Part shown: positions 1-13,600 of the stretch, one piece after another
How positions within the stretch are numbered: position 1 is the first letter of the stretch
Layout of the letters: each line of letters starts with the position of its first letter
DNA from: Antedon bifida
Taxonomy: Eukaryota; Echinodermata; Crinoidea; Comatulida; Antedonidae
Direction of reading: 5' to 3'
DNA: 64,000 bases
Assembly: GCA_963402885.1 (NCBI GenBank)
Contig: OY727093.1
Span: forward strand, 6,955,501 to 7,019,500
Made by a program: the position numbers and the translations under genes
The notes under the pieces: model-generated
What the model saw: the letters and a program-made list of their open reading frames with translations, nothing else
Told to the model about the DNA's origin: nothing
Databases searched by the model: none

Positions 1-3000
1 CTTTTGTATCTAAATGTTGTAATGGTAAAATATTAGTCTGTTTGGTAATTATTGCAACTCTGAATTCAAGTACAAATTATCAACTCAAATTTTTGAATAT
101 TATTGACATAATTTTAGTTTTGGCACCAAAAATATAGAATAAAAAATATTTGTTTAATTGTACAAATTGATTACCATTCTATTATCATTTATCCATAGAG
201 TTTATTTGTTAATTACTAATTTCTTGATAACACAAATTATAGCTATTATAACTACTATAAACAAGACCACAATCTTTGGCTCAATAATGGTTTTAATTGA
301 AGGGATATTTAGTTATCTATAAGAGGGACTGAGACTGAGAGAGTTTGTGTTTGTTCGTTTTTCCAAACATTTCTACTGCACATAAAATATATTTGAAATA
401 TATTTGAAATAAAAAGCAATGATTTTCAAAGTTTAGTATGGATGAAAAGATTTTTTTTTAATTTTAATTTATACAATTTTTTTCAATTGAAATTTATGTT
501 AAAAATTCTTCAATAATTTCATGTTAAAAACTCATATTCCTTAAACTTTATGTTTAATAGAACAGCTTGAAATTCAAAATTATTGTGTAGTTTTATATTA
601 TAAAATAGAAATGTCATTTGTAGGCCACGAGAGGTCTTTAAACCTATAGAGGTCATCTAGAATGTATTATACAGGATTACTGTATGTTCGCAATGAATTT
701 TTCTTTCTTGCATAATGAACTACTTTATGTACAGATTTATATTTACTTTGTAAAAAAGTTTCATCTATTAAAATATAAAAATAATTTGTTTTGAAATCAA
801 TCCTTGGGCTCAACAATAATTATTTTTACAATACATTACTAAAAGCAAAGACAGAAATTATTAATATATCTCTCCATTTAGAGCATATAACAAGACTTCA
901 AACATAGGCCTACATGTTGCTATATAATAGTTATATACTATGTTGGAATTATGTTTTGTTTTTTTTAAATCCGGTTTTGAAAAAAATGTTCTAAATGTAA
1001 CATAATACATTTTATGTTATGGCTGAAGATATTCTTATATTTAAGTTCAATAAAATCTACAGGAATGAGGAATACAATCTATATTAGTGCAATAAGTTCT
1101 TTATAATGATACTGATCGAATGTGTAAAACCCTTTATTTTTGTGCGGCCTTATATTTCGTCTACATTAAATGGTCACAAAATTTAAGAGTGCTTGAAAAT
1201 AAATTTGTCTACAGGAGTAATTATCGTCGAGCCAATATACATGCATTTTCTTTTTATTCTAAGGGTATAACTCATAGTAAAAATAAAAAAGTGGAAAAGT
1301 GTCAGATTTGCAAAATCATGAACATTTAGGATTGCGAAAATAAAGGTTTTCAGCAAAGCCCAAAGTATGTCGTAAATTCTTCGTATTTTGTAAAATAATC
1401 CTATATCTATTCAATTCATTCTCTTGTGACCGTGTATAAATTTCTTTTGATGAACTCAAAGAAAGAAAATAAAAGTTGATGTTACAATCATAATATTGGT
1501 AGTTTCAAACATAGTGCTCATGGCAACATTGTTTAGTTTATTAAGGAACTGGAAAAAAGGCAAAAAATCTTTTGTATTCTTCTACATTCAAACATAATTT
1601 TGAATATAGTCTTCTAATTGTATAAAAATTTATTATTTATATGATTGATTGATATTTGTTTTTTTTTAACTGTTTAGGCTTTTACTTAATTCTTTCCTCC
1701 CCCATTTTCATTTTGAGATATTTTGATAATTTATTTTCTTGCTAAAAGCATTCAAGTGGGATGTGATATAAATGTCTTTTATTCTCGGAGTATAGAAGCT
1801 TTTGTGGTGATAAATACTCGCTACTAGTTATTGCCGTGCCCACTAACGGTTTTCTAATTTAACCAATTAAGTTCTAATTTATATATGTGCTTATTTTTTT
1901 CAATCACTTTCCCAAATTACATGGCAGAATCTGAGTCCGGAAACTGTGACGTGAGCTTGTGGAACTGACACCAACCTGGTTGCGAGCTAATTTACGCTAA
2001 CTTTAACTGAAAATGTGACTTTTCACAAAGGGGCCTCGTGGGATTTTATAGCGAGAAGAGATTTAAAGGATTTTCACTTTTAATTCCTTTGGCTATTATT
2101 TTGAACACGATGTGATTCGCCAGTTCTATGTGTAAATAATTGCAATAAAAATGTCTGAATTCCACTACTTTATCAGAAATAAATGTTTTAAATGGGGCAA
2201 GTTGATATTTAAAAACTTTAAACTCTAAATTAATTAATTAATTTCTAGTATATCACAGGGTGGTTTATAATTTCTCTGTATGGTAGGCCTGATGAAGGCC
2301 TGAAAATAGTGCTTTCAGAAAGCTTACCACCATGGTGACTGTTTTACGGTACTTTATCGTTTGATTTGACTTAAAAATTATTATTATTGACTGTAGAAAG
2401 ATAATTAGTGTAAATTAGCTGATAACCTATTCCTCTTACATCACAGTTCCTAGAATCGTGATGAAGGGAATAACCATAAAAAATAAATTAAGCCTAATTG
2501 TCTTAGATGTACCAAATTATTTTCACCTGATAAACTAAACAATTTAATTGTTATTTATCTATTCTGTATACGAGTTTTACCACAGCATACAATGGTAGGA
2601 GATTCCGCACATGGCCACCATGATATCACTCTTAACTCCACCCCTCTGGTTTCGGTAATCAATAAACTGTTTTTTGATATAGAGTTTTTGAATTCCAGAG
2701 CTAAAAACCGACCGTTTTTTTCCAACTTCAGATATTAGCATGTAAGCCAGTGTATTAATTCATTCATAGTTGACTTCCCAATGTAGTAATACTGCCCCCA
2801 TTGTCAGTCATAGTGTTAAGTACCCTGGAAAACAGTCAGCTTACAATTATTCCAACTTAGCCAGTAGTAAAAACCAATTCAATATGTGACAAATGTGTAG
2901 GCCTATGTAGATATAAAGTTCAGAATTTGTGAGTTAAATACAAACAAAAATAATACAATAATCTACATACTCGTGTGTAAGACGATGTATAATTGCTATC

Positions 3001-3978
3001 CAATTTCGAATTCAGAATATTATCAAAAACTCTGATGTGTATTTGTAATCATGTCTGTGTCGAGCAAAAAGCGGTTTTAACATGAATTTTCCATGGTTTT
3101 TTCTTTTTGATATCATTTCATATTATATTATATATATGTAAATAATTTAGTTTTGTATAAAGAATTAGTATAAAGCACATTTTTATTTTATTCCATATAA
3201 AAATATTAGGATAAGAAGAAAACTGGTCAACAACACTTGATACCCATCACCATCTACAGTGTCTAACTCATGATAATTTTGGATATAAAAATATATAGTA
3301 CAGATATATTATTGACGATTTTAAATGCCCCTGTCTACTATTTATTAAAAAAAACAATATAAATTGCTTTTTAAATTATCCTCTAGGAAAAGAATAATTA
3401 AAGGTCTAATGTTATTAATTATTATCATATGTCTATAATGATTTGAAATGTTTTTCACCAGCTTTAAAAACAATCCCTATCTATTTTCATCAGCAGTAAA
3501 ACTGTACTTAAAAAGAAACATCCATTTTAAATGCAAATTAAAGATTTCAGCCAACGTGACTGTTGATACATTTATTTCAAAAAGGTTTTTAACTGCTTGA
3601 TTCAAGTAGTAAGTTCTCCTGCAATCTAAGGAGTTTATGTTTGTCTGCATTTTTTAGAGAGCTTTAATCTCTTGGACATGACTTAGAACAGAAATTACAC
3701 ACATACACACACGCACATACATCAACACAATGGTACTGGATTAGGCAGAGGATAAAACTGAAATTTTCAAATAGACTACCGTGAAGGTATTCAGGAACAG
3801 ATAATTGATAGAATTTAGATTTATACTTTATAATGGTGCTCTCTATGTTGCTACAATTTTCTGGTGTCCTCCTTTTTTATTTGTCAGTATTCTGGAACTT
3901 TCTTCTTTAGGTAAAACATTGTTGTACTTTCTACCATTTCAACACTATGGACTATACTTGCCTCATTTGAGTCTAAAA

Positions 3979-4106
3979 CTATGTCTACGCTATCAAACTT
4001 TATGTGACGACAAAATCTGATGTGCCCATATATGGACATGATGATGTCATATCACTACCATATTTAAGCATATCACTACCATATTTAAGCATATCACTAC
4101 CATATT
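3979..4106 (+). mobile_element. MITE copy 1, right end missing
   Basis: It starts with a variant of the family terminal inverted repeat (TGTCTACGCTATCAAACT) and continues through the family core (CCCATATATGGACATGATG). It ends in three tandem 21-bp units carrying ATATCACTACCATATTTAAG. The right inverted repeat is absent. There is no coding capacity, as expected for a non-autonomous element. Confidence 0.75.
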
Positions 4107-5502
4107 AACCTATTAACATGATATGAGCTAACTTTTCACTTTATTCCAAAAGTGATGATGTACAGGCCTGTTACGTAGAAAATCGTAATTGTAAAAATAC
4201 TACTTGTCCGGTAAAATAATATATCAGCAATTTTCTATTATTATCACTGCAATAACAATAATAAATCATTACCATTTAGTTTCATCGTGGTTTAGTATTT
4301 TTTTTTAGCTTTTTTAATATTTTCTATGGAATTTCATTACTGTGCAAAAGATTTGTCAGACAATGGTTTCTATTGTTTTCGTATATTGATAAATACCAAT
4401 ATTACTATAAATAGCTGTGCAAAAATCATATTTTGCCAAGTGCTTCCTATTGTAGCCCTTGTTGTCTTTGTAAACAGTGACATTTAATGTACTAGATTTG
4501 CTTCATACACACACAAATCAATATTGCTATATACACATAACCATCCTTGTGAAACAATACAGAATATACAGGGCTGCACTTCCTGACGTACAGCACAAAA
4601 GAAAATTAACATCTGTTTGCGACACGTTTTGGCCTGTTTAACGTACAAATCTTTCCTACAAATCAATAAGCATATTCCAACTCCTTTAGTACAATAGCCA
4701 CTCTACGCTTAATGGACTCGATATCCAATATGCAAAATTAGCGACAAACAATACTAAGTATAGCTATGCACATGAATTTTAGTTATATCTGCCATTTACT
4801 CAACGTTTAACAATTATTTTAGAGTGCAGAATGCGTGATTATGTTTTTAATAGGATATGACCATAAAAAAATTCCCAGTTCCTTTAACATGAATACTTTT
4901 ATAAAAAGTACAGATGCAGTGTGCATGTATATATACACTCTGTTATTTGTTAAATATAAATTTATGGTTATTGCAAACTATTTGTAAAAAAAACATTTTA
5001 TGCATATTGCTTTGATAATAAATTTTATTGAAGGTTTACTATAAATTTTTTTAATTAAGTCAAAAACATAAATGAATAGTTTTATAAAACAATATTAAAA
5101 TGCAATACAAAATTATAATTTAGCCATGTACTTTTCCATCTGAAAATAAGTTCATTAATTTAATGGCTTCCAGAAATATTACTTAATAGAAAGTATTTTG
5201 TAATTTATTTATTGTGTGTAACAAACGAAATAATTATATTGAAATGTACTTTGGTCCGCTGGACTATATTTGAGGATATAAATGACCTAACTGTAGACCC
5301 AGAGTCTAGGAAAAAAGCATATGTGTTTTGTTACCTCTATAATTTATTGGTTTTCTTTTTTTTTCTTTCATCTTTCCAAGAATCTCATTTATTTGTCCTT
5401 ACAAGAAATTACATTGGAGTACTGCTCTTAAACATTCAACAATAATATAAAAAGACTAACAAGATAATTTGATATACAATGTTTGGCATGGGCATAAGTT
5501 GA

Positions 5503-5600
5503 CAAAATTAAATCAAATTCAAACTTTATTTGACAAATTTTCCATAACAACAATTCAACCACATGTGCCACTTATTGACAAGCAATGGCATATAGTGTCA
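5503..5600 (-). mobile_element. Possible LINE 3' tail
   Basis: Read on the minus strand, an AATAAA (5525-5530) is followed by a short reiterated AAATTTGA-like tail. That arrangement is typical of 3' ends of some non-LTR retrotransposons in invertebrates. No reverse transcriptase reading frame is attached and the 5' boundary is not visible. An ordinary AT-rich sequence is the alternative. Confidence 0.3.
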
Positions 5601-7105
5601 TATCCATCCATATATACGTACATATTTGATCCAATTTTTTTTAAATAAAAGATCATGGAACTTGCATTATACTTTTATAATATATTATGCAGAAAAAAAT
5701 GCATTATATTTGATATGTTTCTATTGCATGCATCTTGTTTAAAATCTTTCTTCACATAAATATATGTATTTTGCGTTGTTGGTCGTGATTTATTATACGT
5801 TGCCTATTGAAATGGCATATAAGTAGCCGTAAATTAGTCAGCGTTGCTTTTTTCCATTAGTCTTATTTTTACTCTACTTTTTACCGTTTCTCTTGATGTA
5901 GTGAAATATATAAGTAATGTATATTTCATTGAATGTTAAGCTTCCTGTCTTGTAAGAATTTTGTTCGACAGTTGTAAGTAATATTTCATAATTATTACAT
6001 AATAGTTGATATTAAAAGGAGTCAATAGCACAGGAAGGCTGTGTGTAGATTTATGCATGTTTTTTTTTTCCAAAAAAAAAAATCTAAAATACACTTTAAG
6101 TTTGTTAATTATTAGATGTTGATCATTTCATGCTGCCAATTTAATGTAGCATTAATATATTGTATATTATTTAACATTTTATATATTTGGCCGACGTGTG
6201 CATCAAAATGTTAGCAAAAATGTTATTATACAATTTGTTCTATCTTTCATTTTATAATTTCCATATTTTACTATGATTTAGATTAAATTTCAGATCAATT
6301 CTAATTAATAAAGTATCAATTTTGGCAATAACTTTTACAATTTTTAAGACAGACTTCTATACACATAAATAGTGTATATTATTTAACACAGCATATTCTT
6401 TCTGACTGTTTTACTTTTTTTTTTTATTTGCTTATTTAGTTGTCTCCATTAAGAGCCAGTGATTGTCATTTTTTCAGTGATTTGCCTTTGGATTTAGTGA
6501 TACTTTCATATACTGTGTTCTTGGTTGTCGTTTGCATCAAAATGTTTGGTAAATCTTAATTTAAGACTCCCTAAACTTCAAAGAGTATTGAACAGATATT
6601 TTCTATATTCTAATTTGTACACTAATTCTTCAAATTTACGTATAGACAGTTTTTCTTCCAAAACTTCAATTATTTTGAAAAACAACTTTTTTTTGGCATT
6701 TAAATTTAAAATTCATGTCCTGTATATTAATTCTTCAAAGTTAAATATAGACTCTGAAATTTTTCTTATAAAGCTAGTAATTTAGTTCTGTGCAATGCAG
6801 CACATCGTTTAATGTTTTTTTGGTTTATGAAGTCAATTTGTTATATGTTCTTTCTATACTATTTATGCTTACTAATATTTCATGACTTACTTATAGATTG
6901 AGTCGTAAGTTGCTGTAGAGCATGAAACAAATCCAGTTTATCTAAGGCAGTGAATTTAACGAGGAATGTAGCACAGTACATCAGATACCTGCATGTCTAA
7001 ACTCATTTAATTCAAATTGCAATACATTCGCTTTACACAAATGCTTCAGGAGATTAATGTAGAGAAAAAATTGAACAACTATTCATAAAATCTTCTTTGA
7101 ACTAA

Positions 7106-7261
7106 TTACCAAGATCCAGGTCCACTTGTTTTCTGGGTCAATCGGAGGTCATTCTTCAGATTAGCAATCCAAACCTCTAGGTTCATTAGTTTTCTATCAG
7201 TTGTATCGATCACGTTAGGAAGCTTGTTTATCTCCCTTTCTAAATTCAAAAGATCTTTTAT
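7106..7261 (-). CDS. Coding-like segment, possible terminal exon or gene fragment
   Basis: On the minus strand, 51 codons run open from 7261 down to a TAA at 7106-7108. The composition is unlike the AT-driven peptides around it: charged and amphipathic, with regularly spaced Leu/Ile/Val. The middle reads DRKLMNLEVWIANLKNDLRL and the C-terminus ends SGPGSW. The spacing suggests an amphipathic helix or short coiled coil. There is no start codon at the upstream edge; an in-frame TAA at 7262-7264 lies just beyond it, so a real protein would need a splice acceptor near there. An AAAAG occurs at the right place but with a poor pyrimidine tract. I do not recognise the family. It could be the last exon of an unknown minus-strand gene, a decayed pseudogene fragment, or chance. 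Confidence 0.3.
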   Translation of the reverse strand: MKDLLNLEREINKLPNVIDTTDRKLMNLEVWIANLKNDLRLTQKTSGPGSW

Positions 7262-8385
7262 TTACTTAAGAATTACTGAGGCATGTGTGGCGAGTGGCAC
7301 GCCACATGTTCACGCTCATCCTTGAAATTAGAACAATTGACTTCACACTTGCGTCACTGGGCAGTATAGATTATTGATACAATCACTGCGATATTGATAC
7401 ACTAGGCCACACTGGTAGAACTACAATTTCTCCAGAGATAAACTTGTAGCATGAAGTATAAGGCTTCTGTGACCGGGGAGATGTATCTCTCAGCTGTGAC
7501 CAATCATGAGGGGTTTTATTCAAACAAAATGTACAAAACGAATAAGTTCCTAAGCAAATTTTTTTTTTCCAATCTCAAACCAGAAGATTTCATTGCTTTT
7601 TCTACACTATTACTAGATTAAAAAGTAGCGTAGCATGGTTTGTATTGAAGATGCACCATTATCATGTGTGCTGCTATTTTTAAACCATTTTTAGAATAAT
7701 TTATTTTTGTTACTCTCAAATTATATACAGTAAACAAGGAGAAATCATTGGAAAAAAAGTTCTTTTCCAATTGCAAAAACCTCAACTTTCCCAACATCAT
7801 TGCTCTTGTCTACCTGAAAATGCTGACTATAGCATTAAAGCATGACACACACTATATAGTACGTCCGCACATTACAGACCTGACTCACAGCATGGGTATC
7901 AGAAGCAATACTCTTAATAAACCTTTCACATAGCTACAATAGAAAGACCTTTGAACTTTACCGTCATGTCATTTTAGTAGAACCTGAAGGTACAATTTGA
8001 AGGGTAATGAATCCCGATGCGGTGAACAAGAAAGAAACATTTGACTTCATCGTAATGAATTGACGCACTCGGGTCAGTGTTAATTATCAGCTTTCGTTCT
8101 CTTTGTAAGCAACTGTGAAATAGAGATCACTTTTGTTAAACTCTCATAATGACAGTTCAAGTAATCGTTTTTCTTTACTAATTAAACCAGAATGAAGGGT
8201 TTCTGAAAGAAAAATAACGTAGGAATTTACTAATTACATTATCTTTGAAGAGTATTAACAGCTGATACGTTTATCAATTTCAAAGAACATACTGTGGGTG
8301 GGATGAAATGATGCCATTTTAAATAATGTATAGCAAAATATTTTATTATCACAAATCACTTTTTAATAAGACATAAATCTGAAAA

Positions 8386-8515
8386 TCTTTATGTGATAAA
8401 AAAGTGATTTGCCGGCCCATATATGGACATGATGGTGTCATCTCACTACCATATTTTGGCATATCACTACCATATTTGGGCACATCACACTAGTTTGATA
8501 GTGTAGACAGAGCTT
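8386..8515 (+). mobile_element. MITE copy 2, left terminus truncated
   Basis: It carries the family core (CCCATATATGGACATGATGG), two approximate copies of the 20-bp CACTACCATATTTGGGC-type unit, and a complete right terminus TTTGATAGTGTAGACAGAGC. The outermost left repeat is lost. Just upstream, 8353-8377 is an imperfect inverted copy of the left arm, so the locus may have a fold-back history. Confidence 0.75.
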
Positions 8516-8773
8516 AAGTTTTTTTTATATTATCATAAATTTGAATGGTTTTGAACTATTTACCAAGCAGACCTAGTTTAACTAAATGTGATAAGATTAG
8601 AATTTGAAAGGATTAGTAGTTGATAGAACTTTCAATCTTTAAAGTATTACTGTAGCTTATTTTATCAGATTTAATATTTGGGAGAAAAAAATAGATTTGT
8701 GAAGATTTTTTGTAGTATAAGGAAATGACATTGCTGCATCTCATAGTGCTTCCATTTGATATTGTATGTGAGA

Positions 8774-8942
8774 TGTAAAGCCTGTCTACACTATCAAACT
8801 AGTTTGATAAAAAAAAGTGTTATGTGCTCAAATAATTATGGTAGTGATATGCCCAAATATTGGTAGTGATATGACATCATATGGGCATATCACATTTTTT
8901 TGTCACATAAAGTTTGATAGTGTATACAATTAAGGCTTTACA
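8774..8942 (-). mobile_element. MITE copy 3, full length, reverse orientation
   Basis: The outer edges are TGTAAAGCC (8774-8782) and GGCTTTACA (8934-8942), exact inverted repeats of each other. Inside lie CTGTCTACACTATCAAACT and its partner near the right end. Two 20-bp internal units (ATGGTAGTGATATGCCCAAA type) are present in reverse orientation relative to copies 1, 2, 6 and 7. A TA dinucleotide borders both termini, compatible with a TA target duplication. Confidence 0.8.
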
Positions 8943-9917
8943 AAATTAACATTGTTGATAATGTTAAGATCCATATTACACCAACAAACTAATATTGTAT
9001 TATTTACCTTGAACTGAGGCAACTGAACAGAGATTTGACAATTTGGTGCAACTGAAAGAACTATAGTTAGTGTGTGAGAGCTTCTTTCTTTTTTTCTGGT
9101 CGTGGTCACCATATTCACTAGTTCTTTTTGTTGAGTTCTTCCAGGTTGGCATACTTACCTTTCATATCTTAATTAAATTACAGTAGATCAAAATCCAACA
9201 GTTTACTGGTCAGTGTGGCATTCAACACAACAGCGCCACAAAAAAAAACTTTATTTCAATTTGTTTTTCATATTTCAATTAACAGATGGACCAACGCAAG
9301 CAGACTGATGGTTGTAGACATTGCTAGTAGCAAAAACTCTTTGCTCTATTTATACATTAAGGTTTCATTAATTGTTTTGCATTTGTTTGAATTATAACTT
9401 AAAATCAATGTTAACTCGATAAGTGATTTCCAGCCGTGGTGGTAGGCCTACTTCTTTAGAATACACACATAGAATGTTCAATTCTGTGTTGTTTTTTTTT
9501 CTTCTGAAACATACATTGTAAACTATTATTAATAGCAACTTTCAGCACAGTGTGTGTAATTGCGTCAGAGAGGTCTGTTTAATGAGCCATTAGAGGATTG
9601 GTCAATACTAGGGATAGAAAAGACATTAACGTGGCAGACTTATTGTTTAAAATCATTGATTTACCTAATGTCTTTGAAGTTTGTTTTCTGATAATAACTG
9701 ATATGATTTTTTTCATTTAAATAGTAATTTGATGAGGTATGGGAAATGGAAGCTCTATTATTAATTTCTACTTAATTATCAACAAAAAACAAATTGTCTT
9801 TTCTTTTTATCATGTTTCGGTGTTATTAGAGAAGTGTATGATTGATAATTTGATAACTACTTGGAAGTAGCTTTGGGTCAGAGAGTTAATTGGTCAGATG
9901 TTTGCCCTACTCTGATG

Positions 9918-9946
9918 TATTAAGTACAATTAAATTGTACTTAATA
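9918..9946. repeat. Near-perfect 29-bp palindrome
   Basis: Arms of 14 bp (9918-9931 and 9933-9946, containing TTAAGTACAATT) flank a single central base. It could extrude a cruciform or be a dimeric protein site. In AT-rich DNA palindromes are more common, so no function is claimed. Confidence 0.7.
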
Positions 9947-12900
9947 ATAAGTACGGTGATTATTATCGACATCATCATGTTTTTAATGACATACAAGTAA
10001 GCCTAGTTTGAGGCAATAAGTTCAATATGCTAAATCATGTTTGCTTTATTATTGAAAAATTACCCTTTCTTTTGTAAACATTTATTTCTAAAAAATATTA
10101 CTAAAAGAAAGAAACATGATTCATCATTCAACATTATGAAAGTCAAAACACTACATTCATTCATCTTTTCCAAAATAATTAATAAAACTAGAAAAAAAAG
10201 TAATACAAATAGAAGAAAGTAGAATTTAGTGTTGACGAATACCTGTTTCAAATTTTCGAAACTTACCAAGAAGAGCAAGGTCTCTATTGAAGAGAAGAAC
10301 ATTCCAAAGTGTTTGCTAAGTGTATCATTTTGAAAAAGAAATACTTTTTAGTGTAGAAAAGTTCCAGTAGGCTTTATCTGTTAATTTTTTAATTCAATTT
10401 TGTGTAGAATTAATTAAGTTACCATAAACATTTATTCATTGCTTGCTTGCTAGTATTTTTTTGTTTCTAGTTAGATTTTGTAGAACTATCAAATGTTTCA
10501 TTGAAGGTAAAAAAGTAAATTTCTAGCCCTGCTTTACTTTCTTTGAAATGTAAATCTTGTTAATGCTGATGACTTCGCTGTTGGTCTGATGTTTGAAAAA
10601 TTTAAAATAAAGAAATAATAAACTAAGTTATTATTAGATATTAGACACACTTCTATATTTTTCCTGTAATTGTTTGAAATAGAAATCACTTTGTTCCAAT
10701 TCTTTCTAAGTTTTCTAATTGCTTTTAGTTGATTATCAATATCAAATGTAGTTAGCTGTTTTACAATTCTGTACATGTAGCTATGGCAAATATAAACACA
10801 TTTCTTTATTGCAGACCTACAAAATTAATTTACATGTAAAATATATCATTATTACAATTTCCGTTGAATTCCAGATCCTTAATTTACTTTTTTGATCCAA
10901 GCATTTATTGTGATTAATTAGAAGAAATAGTTGGCAGGAAATCGTTAAATTTGTACTAATATGACAGGTGAAATTTCTTTTTTCTAATCACATTGGATAA
11001 TACCACTTAGAATAAGCCGCTTGTGTTTACAGTATGTATATCGACACTCCATCCATTTATACAAATAACTAAAATGACTTTTGATTTGTATTGTAAAATA
11101 ATTATCACTGATTTGAGAGTATATCAAGAAATTGGAAGGAAAAGGTATAAAATGAATTCAAATATACATTCATTAGTAAATAGTACAAGTCATTAAGTCA
11201 ATGTAATGATATATAATTTTCTCATACAACAACATACAATATCAGAAGTTTGAACAAACCACCTTTTTCATACTAAACAACAGCAGCGAAAGTTCTCGTA
11301 ATTAGGTCTATAATAGTTCATGACAATTTTGTTGCCAATCTTACCTAGCCAACAGGAAAATGTCATATATTAGGCCAAACCAAAAACAATCTTTTCTTCA
11401 GTATCCCCCTCCCTCTTCCATAATAATTGTCGCTTACACTCCCTCATTTTTGTCGATAAATTTCCGTGTAAAGTTTAGGCTTGGTTTCAATACACTTTAT
11501 TTTAATTTATCAATGATACAACTTTATTGTGTAAGTCTACTATGGATGTGTGCAAGTTTCCAGAATTATTTAATGCTTATCAGTCAGTATATCTCAAGTA
11601 GCCCCTATTGTATGAAATGTCTTCATGCTTTGTCAAATTCAAGAACATTACAACCTTAACATTGGTAACTACTATTACAATATTTGATTTTTATTTGCCT
11701 TTTGTTTTATAGTTGTGTACAAAATCGTTTTTGAAATCATATGTTGAAAATATATTTTGATCTAGTGAATTTCACTATTTAATCATTCATACAGTATTGA
11801 CAAGTAACTTAAGAATCTATTACCATTCCTGATATCCAATTACAGATTGAGGAAACAAAATTGAAAAATCTTGTTATCCATAGTAATTTGGATTACATAA
11901 GATGTAGTACTTCAAATCTTTAATCTTTTTAATCTCATCAGTCCGGCGATCTTCACATCTATAATCCTCTTACTCATAAAAATCTGAATTATGACATTAT
12001 TTGTGAAAGAACACGACTTACTACTGCACCGCAGCTTAGAAATAAACAAGTTATTTAAGCTTTTCACGAGTTTGGTTTTCTGTCTCTGCACTATTCATAG
12101 CATTCAATGTCAAACTGTAGATTTCCAATTAAGCAATTGTGATTTCTGGTGGCTTATTTGTTCAATTGAATTATCCTGGGTAAAATAATTATTGTGTTCT
12201 CTAGGGGGTTATAGAGTCATTAATCTTGCTTCTGGGGTTAGCCTCTACTACAATCAGTAGACTCTTAATGAGCTCATTTGCATACTCAGTAATGACTTTA
12301 AACTATACGATATCAGCGAGATGTGATAAGTTTTAAATAGATGGTTAAGTCAAATATGCTTGTCCTAATGCTCATTCCTTTTGAAATTTAGATTCAATGT
12401 ATACTTTAGACAAATAAATATATCAAGTCCTTTATTAATCACACTTATTTTTCACAAAATTACAATTAAATTTTATTCTAGTACTGTCATACCTAGAAAA
12501 ATGAATTTCTAATATATTCCTACACTATAATTTCACAAAAGCAAAATTTAATTTGTGAAGAAAAAAATAGTTCTTCCATGAACCATAATGTGACATTTAA
12601 AATGTTATTTAAGTATAAATTGGGATAGTAGTATTGAAAAAAATAGAGAAATTAAAGTTAACGTAATTTATTTATATTTATAAAAACAATGTCTTTCCTA
12701 GTTATTTGTTTCTTTACTATATAAGGTTGTCCGATTAATGGCAGACTTCATACATGACCATTATTTCATTACATTTACAAATGGTTTATCTATAAGTTTC
12801 TCTCCACTTTAATAATTATAATACTCAATACAATGCAATATAAACAAAGTACACACAAAAATTATTAAAGTAGTAATTTAAGTTTCTGTAAATATTAGTA

Positions 12901-13479
12901 GCCGGGTTACATTTCCTTTAAAATTCCACTTTGATGATATATTTCATATAGGCCTATGGCACAGATTTGTGCTCCAGCAAAAGAATTTCTTAACTGACCA
13001 GCCAACGTCAGATTTGTATGAATTTGTCATCTGTGAAGTCAACCTAATATATATTATGCAGAGCTCATAGTTTTCCTAATCTTGCAAACTCATCAATGGA
13101 CACAAATATTTATAAATTATGATGACGACATAATTGTCCAATATTGAATACCAACAAAATACATTATCAAAACTAGTCAATGTATTTAACTTTTTGACAT
13201 ATTATTAAGAGAAAGTATATAACAGGTGATTGGTCTGTGATTGGAGGATTTGAATCACATGATTAAAGGATTGTATTATGCTCAGGACAGCTGTTAATTG
13301 GTGTTATGTAATAATGAGTCCTTCTAATGATCATTATTGTGATGTGTGACTATTGTTGACAATCTATGATCTGTCGCACTTCTGCACAAGACAACATTGT
13401 CAAGACATTTGATTGTTCAATTCAAGATTGCTGGATAGATTTTTTTATATTTAGGAAGAAGTTTGTAAGTACTACTAAG

Positions 13480-13600
13480 GTATATTATACTGTTTGATGT
13501 TACTTACCAATACTATGTCTATTATACTGTTTACTGATAATGTTACTTACAAATACTAGGTCTATTACACTGTTTACTGATATATGTTACTTACCAATCA
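13480..13600 (+). repeat. Triplicated unit of about 40 bp
   Basis: Three adjacent diverged copies share TATTATACTGTTT and GTTACTTACCAATACTA-type segments, beginning near 13480, 13517 and 13559. This looks like a small tandem amplification of non-coding sequence. Confidence 0.7.

Larger units (their letters stand above)
1..7105. other. AT-rich non-coding stretch
   Basis: No open reading frame with recognisable protein similarity was found here; the few open stretches are under 90 codons and have AT-driven composition (F, L, I, N, K, Y). It contains one MITE copy (3979-4106), a CA-rich patch near 3695-3735, a possible LINE 3' tail on the minus strand near 5503-5530, and a more base-balanced patch at about 1915-2120. 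It is either intergenic DNA or part of a long 5' intron. Confidence 0.6.

Noticed and set aside
10037..10302. Overlapping open frames on both strands
   Set aside because: Low-complexity AT-rich sequence giving Lys/Asn-rich peptides on one strand and Phe/Leu-rich ones on the other.
11360..11659. 99-codon + strand frame
   Set aside because: Composition is AT-driven with no domain, signal or splice context; lengths like this are expected by chance in 64 kb.
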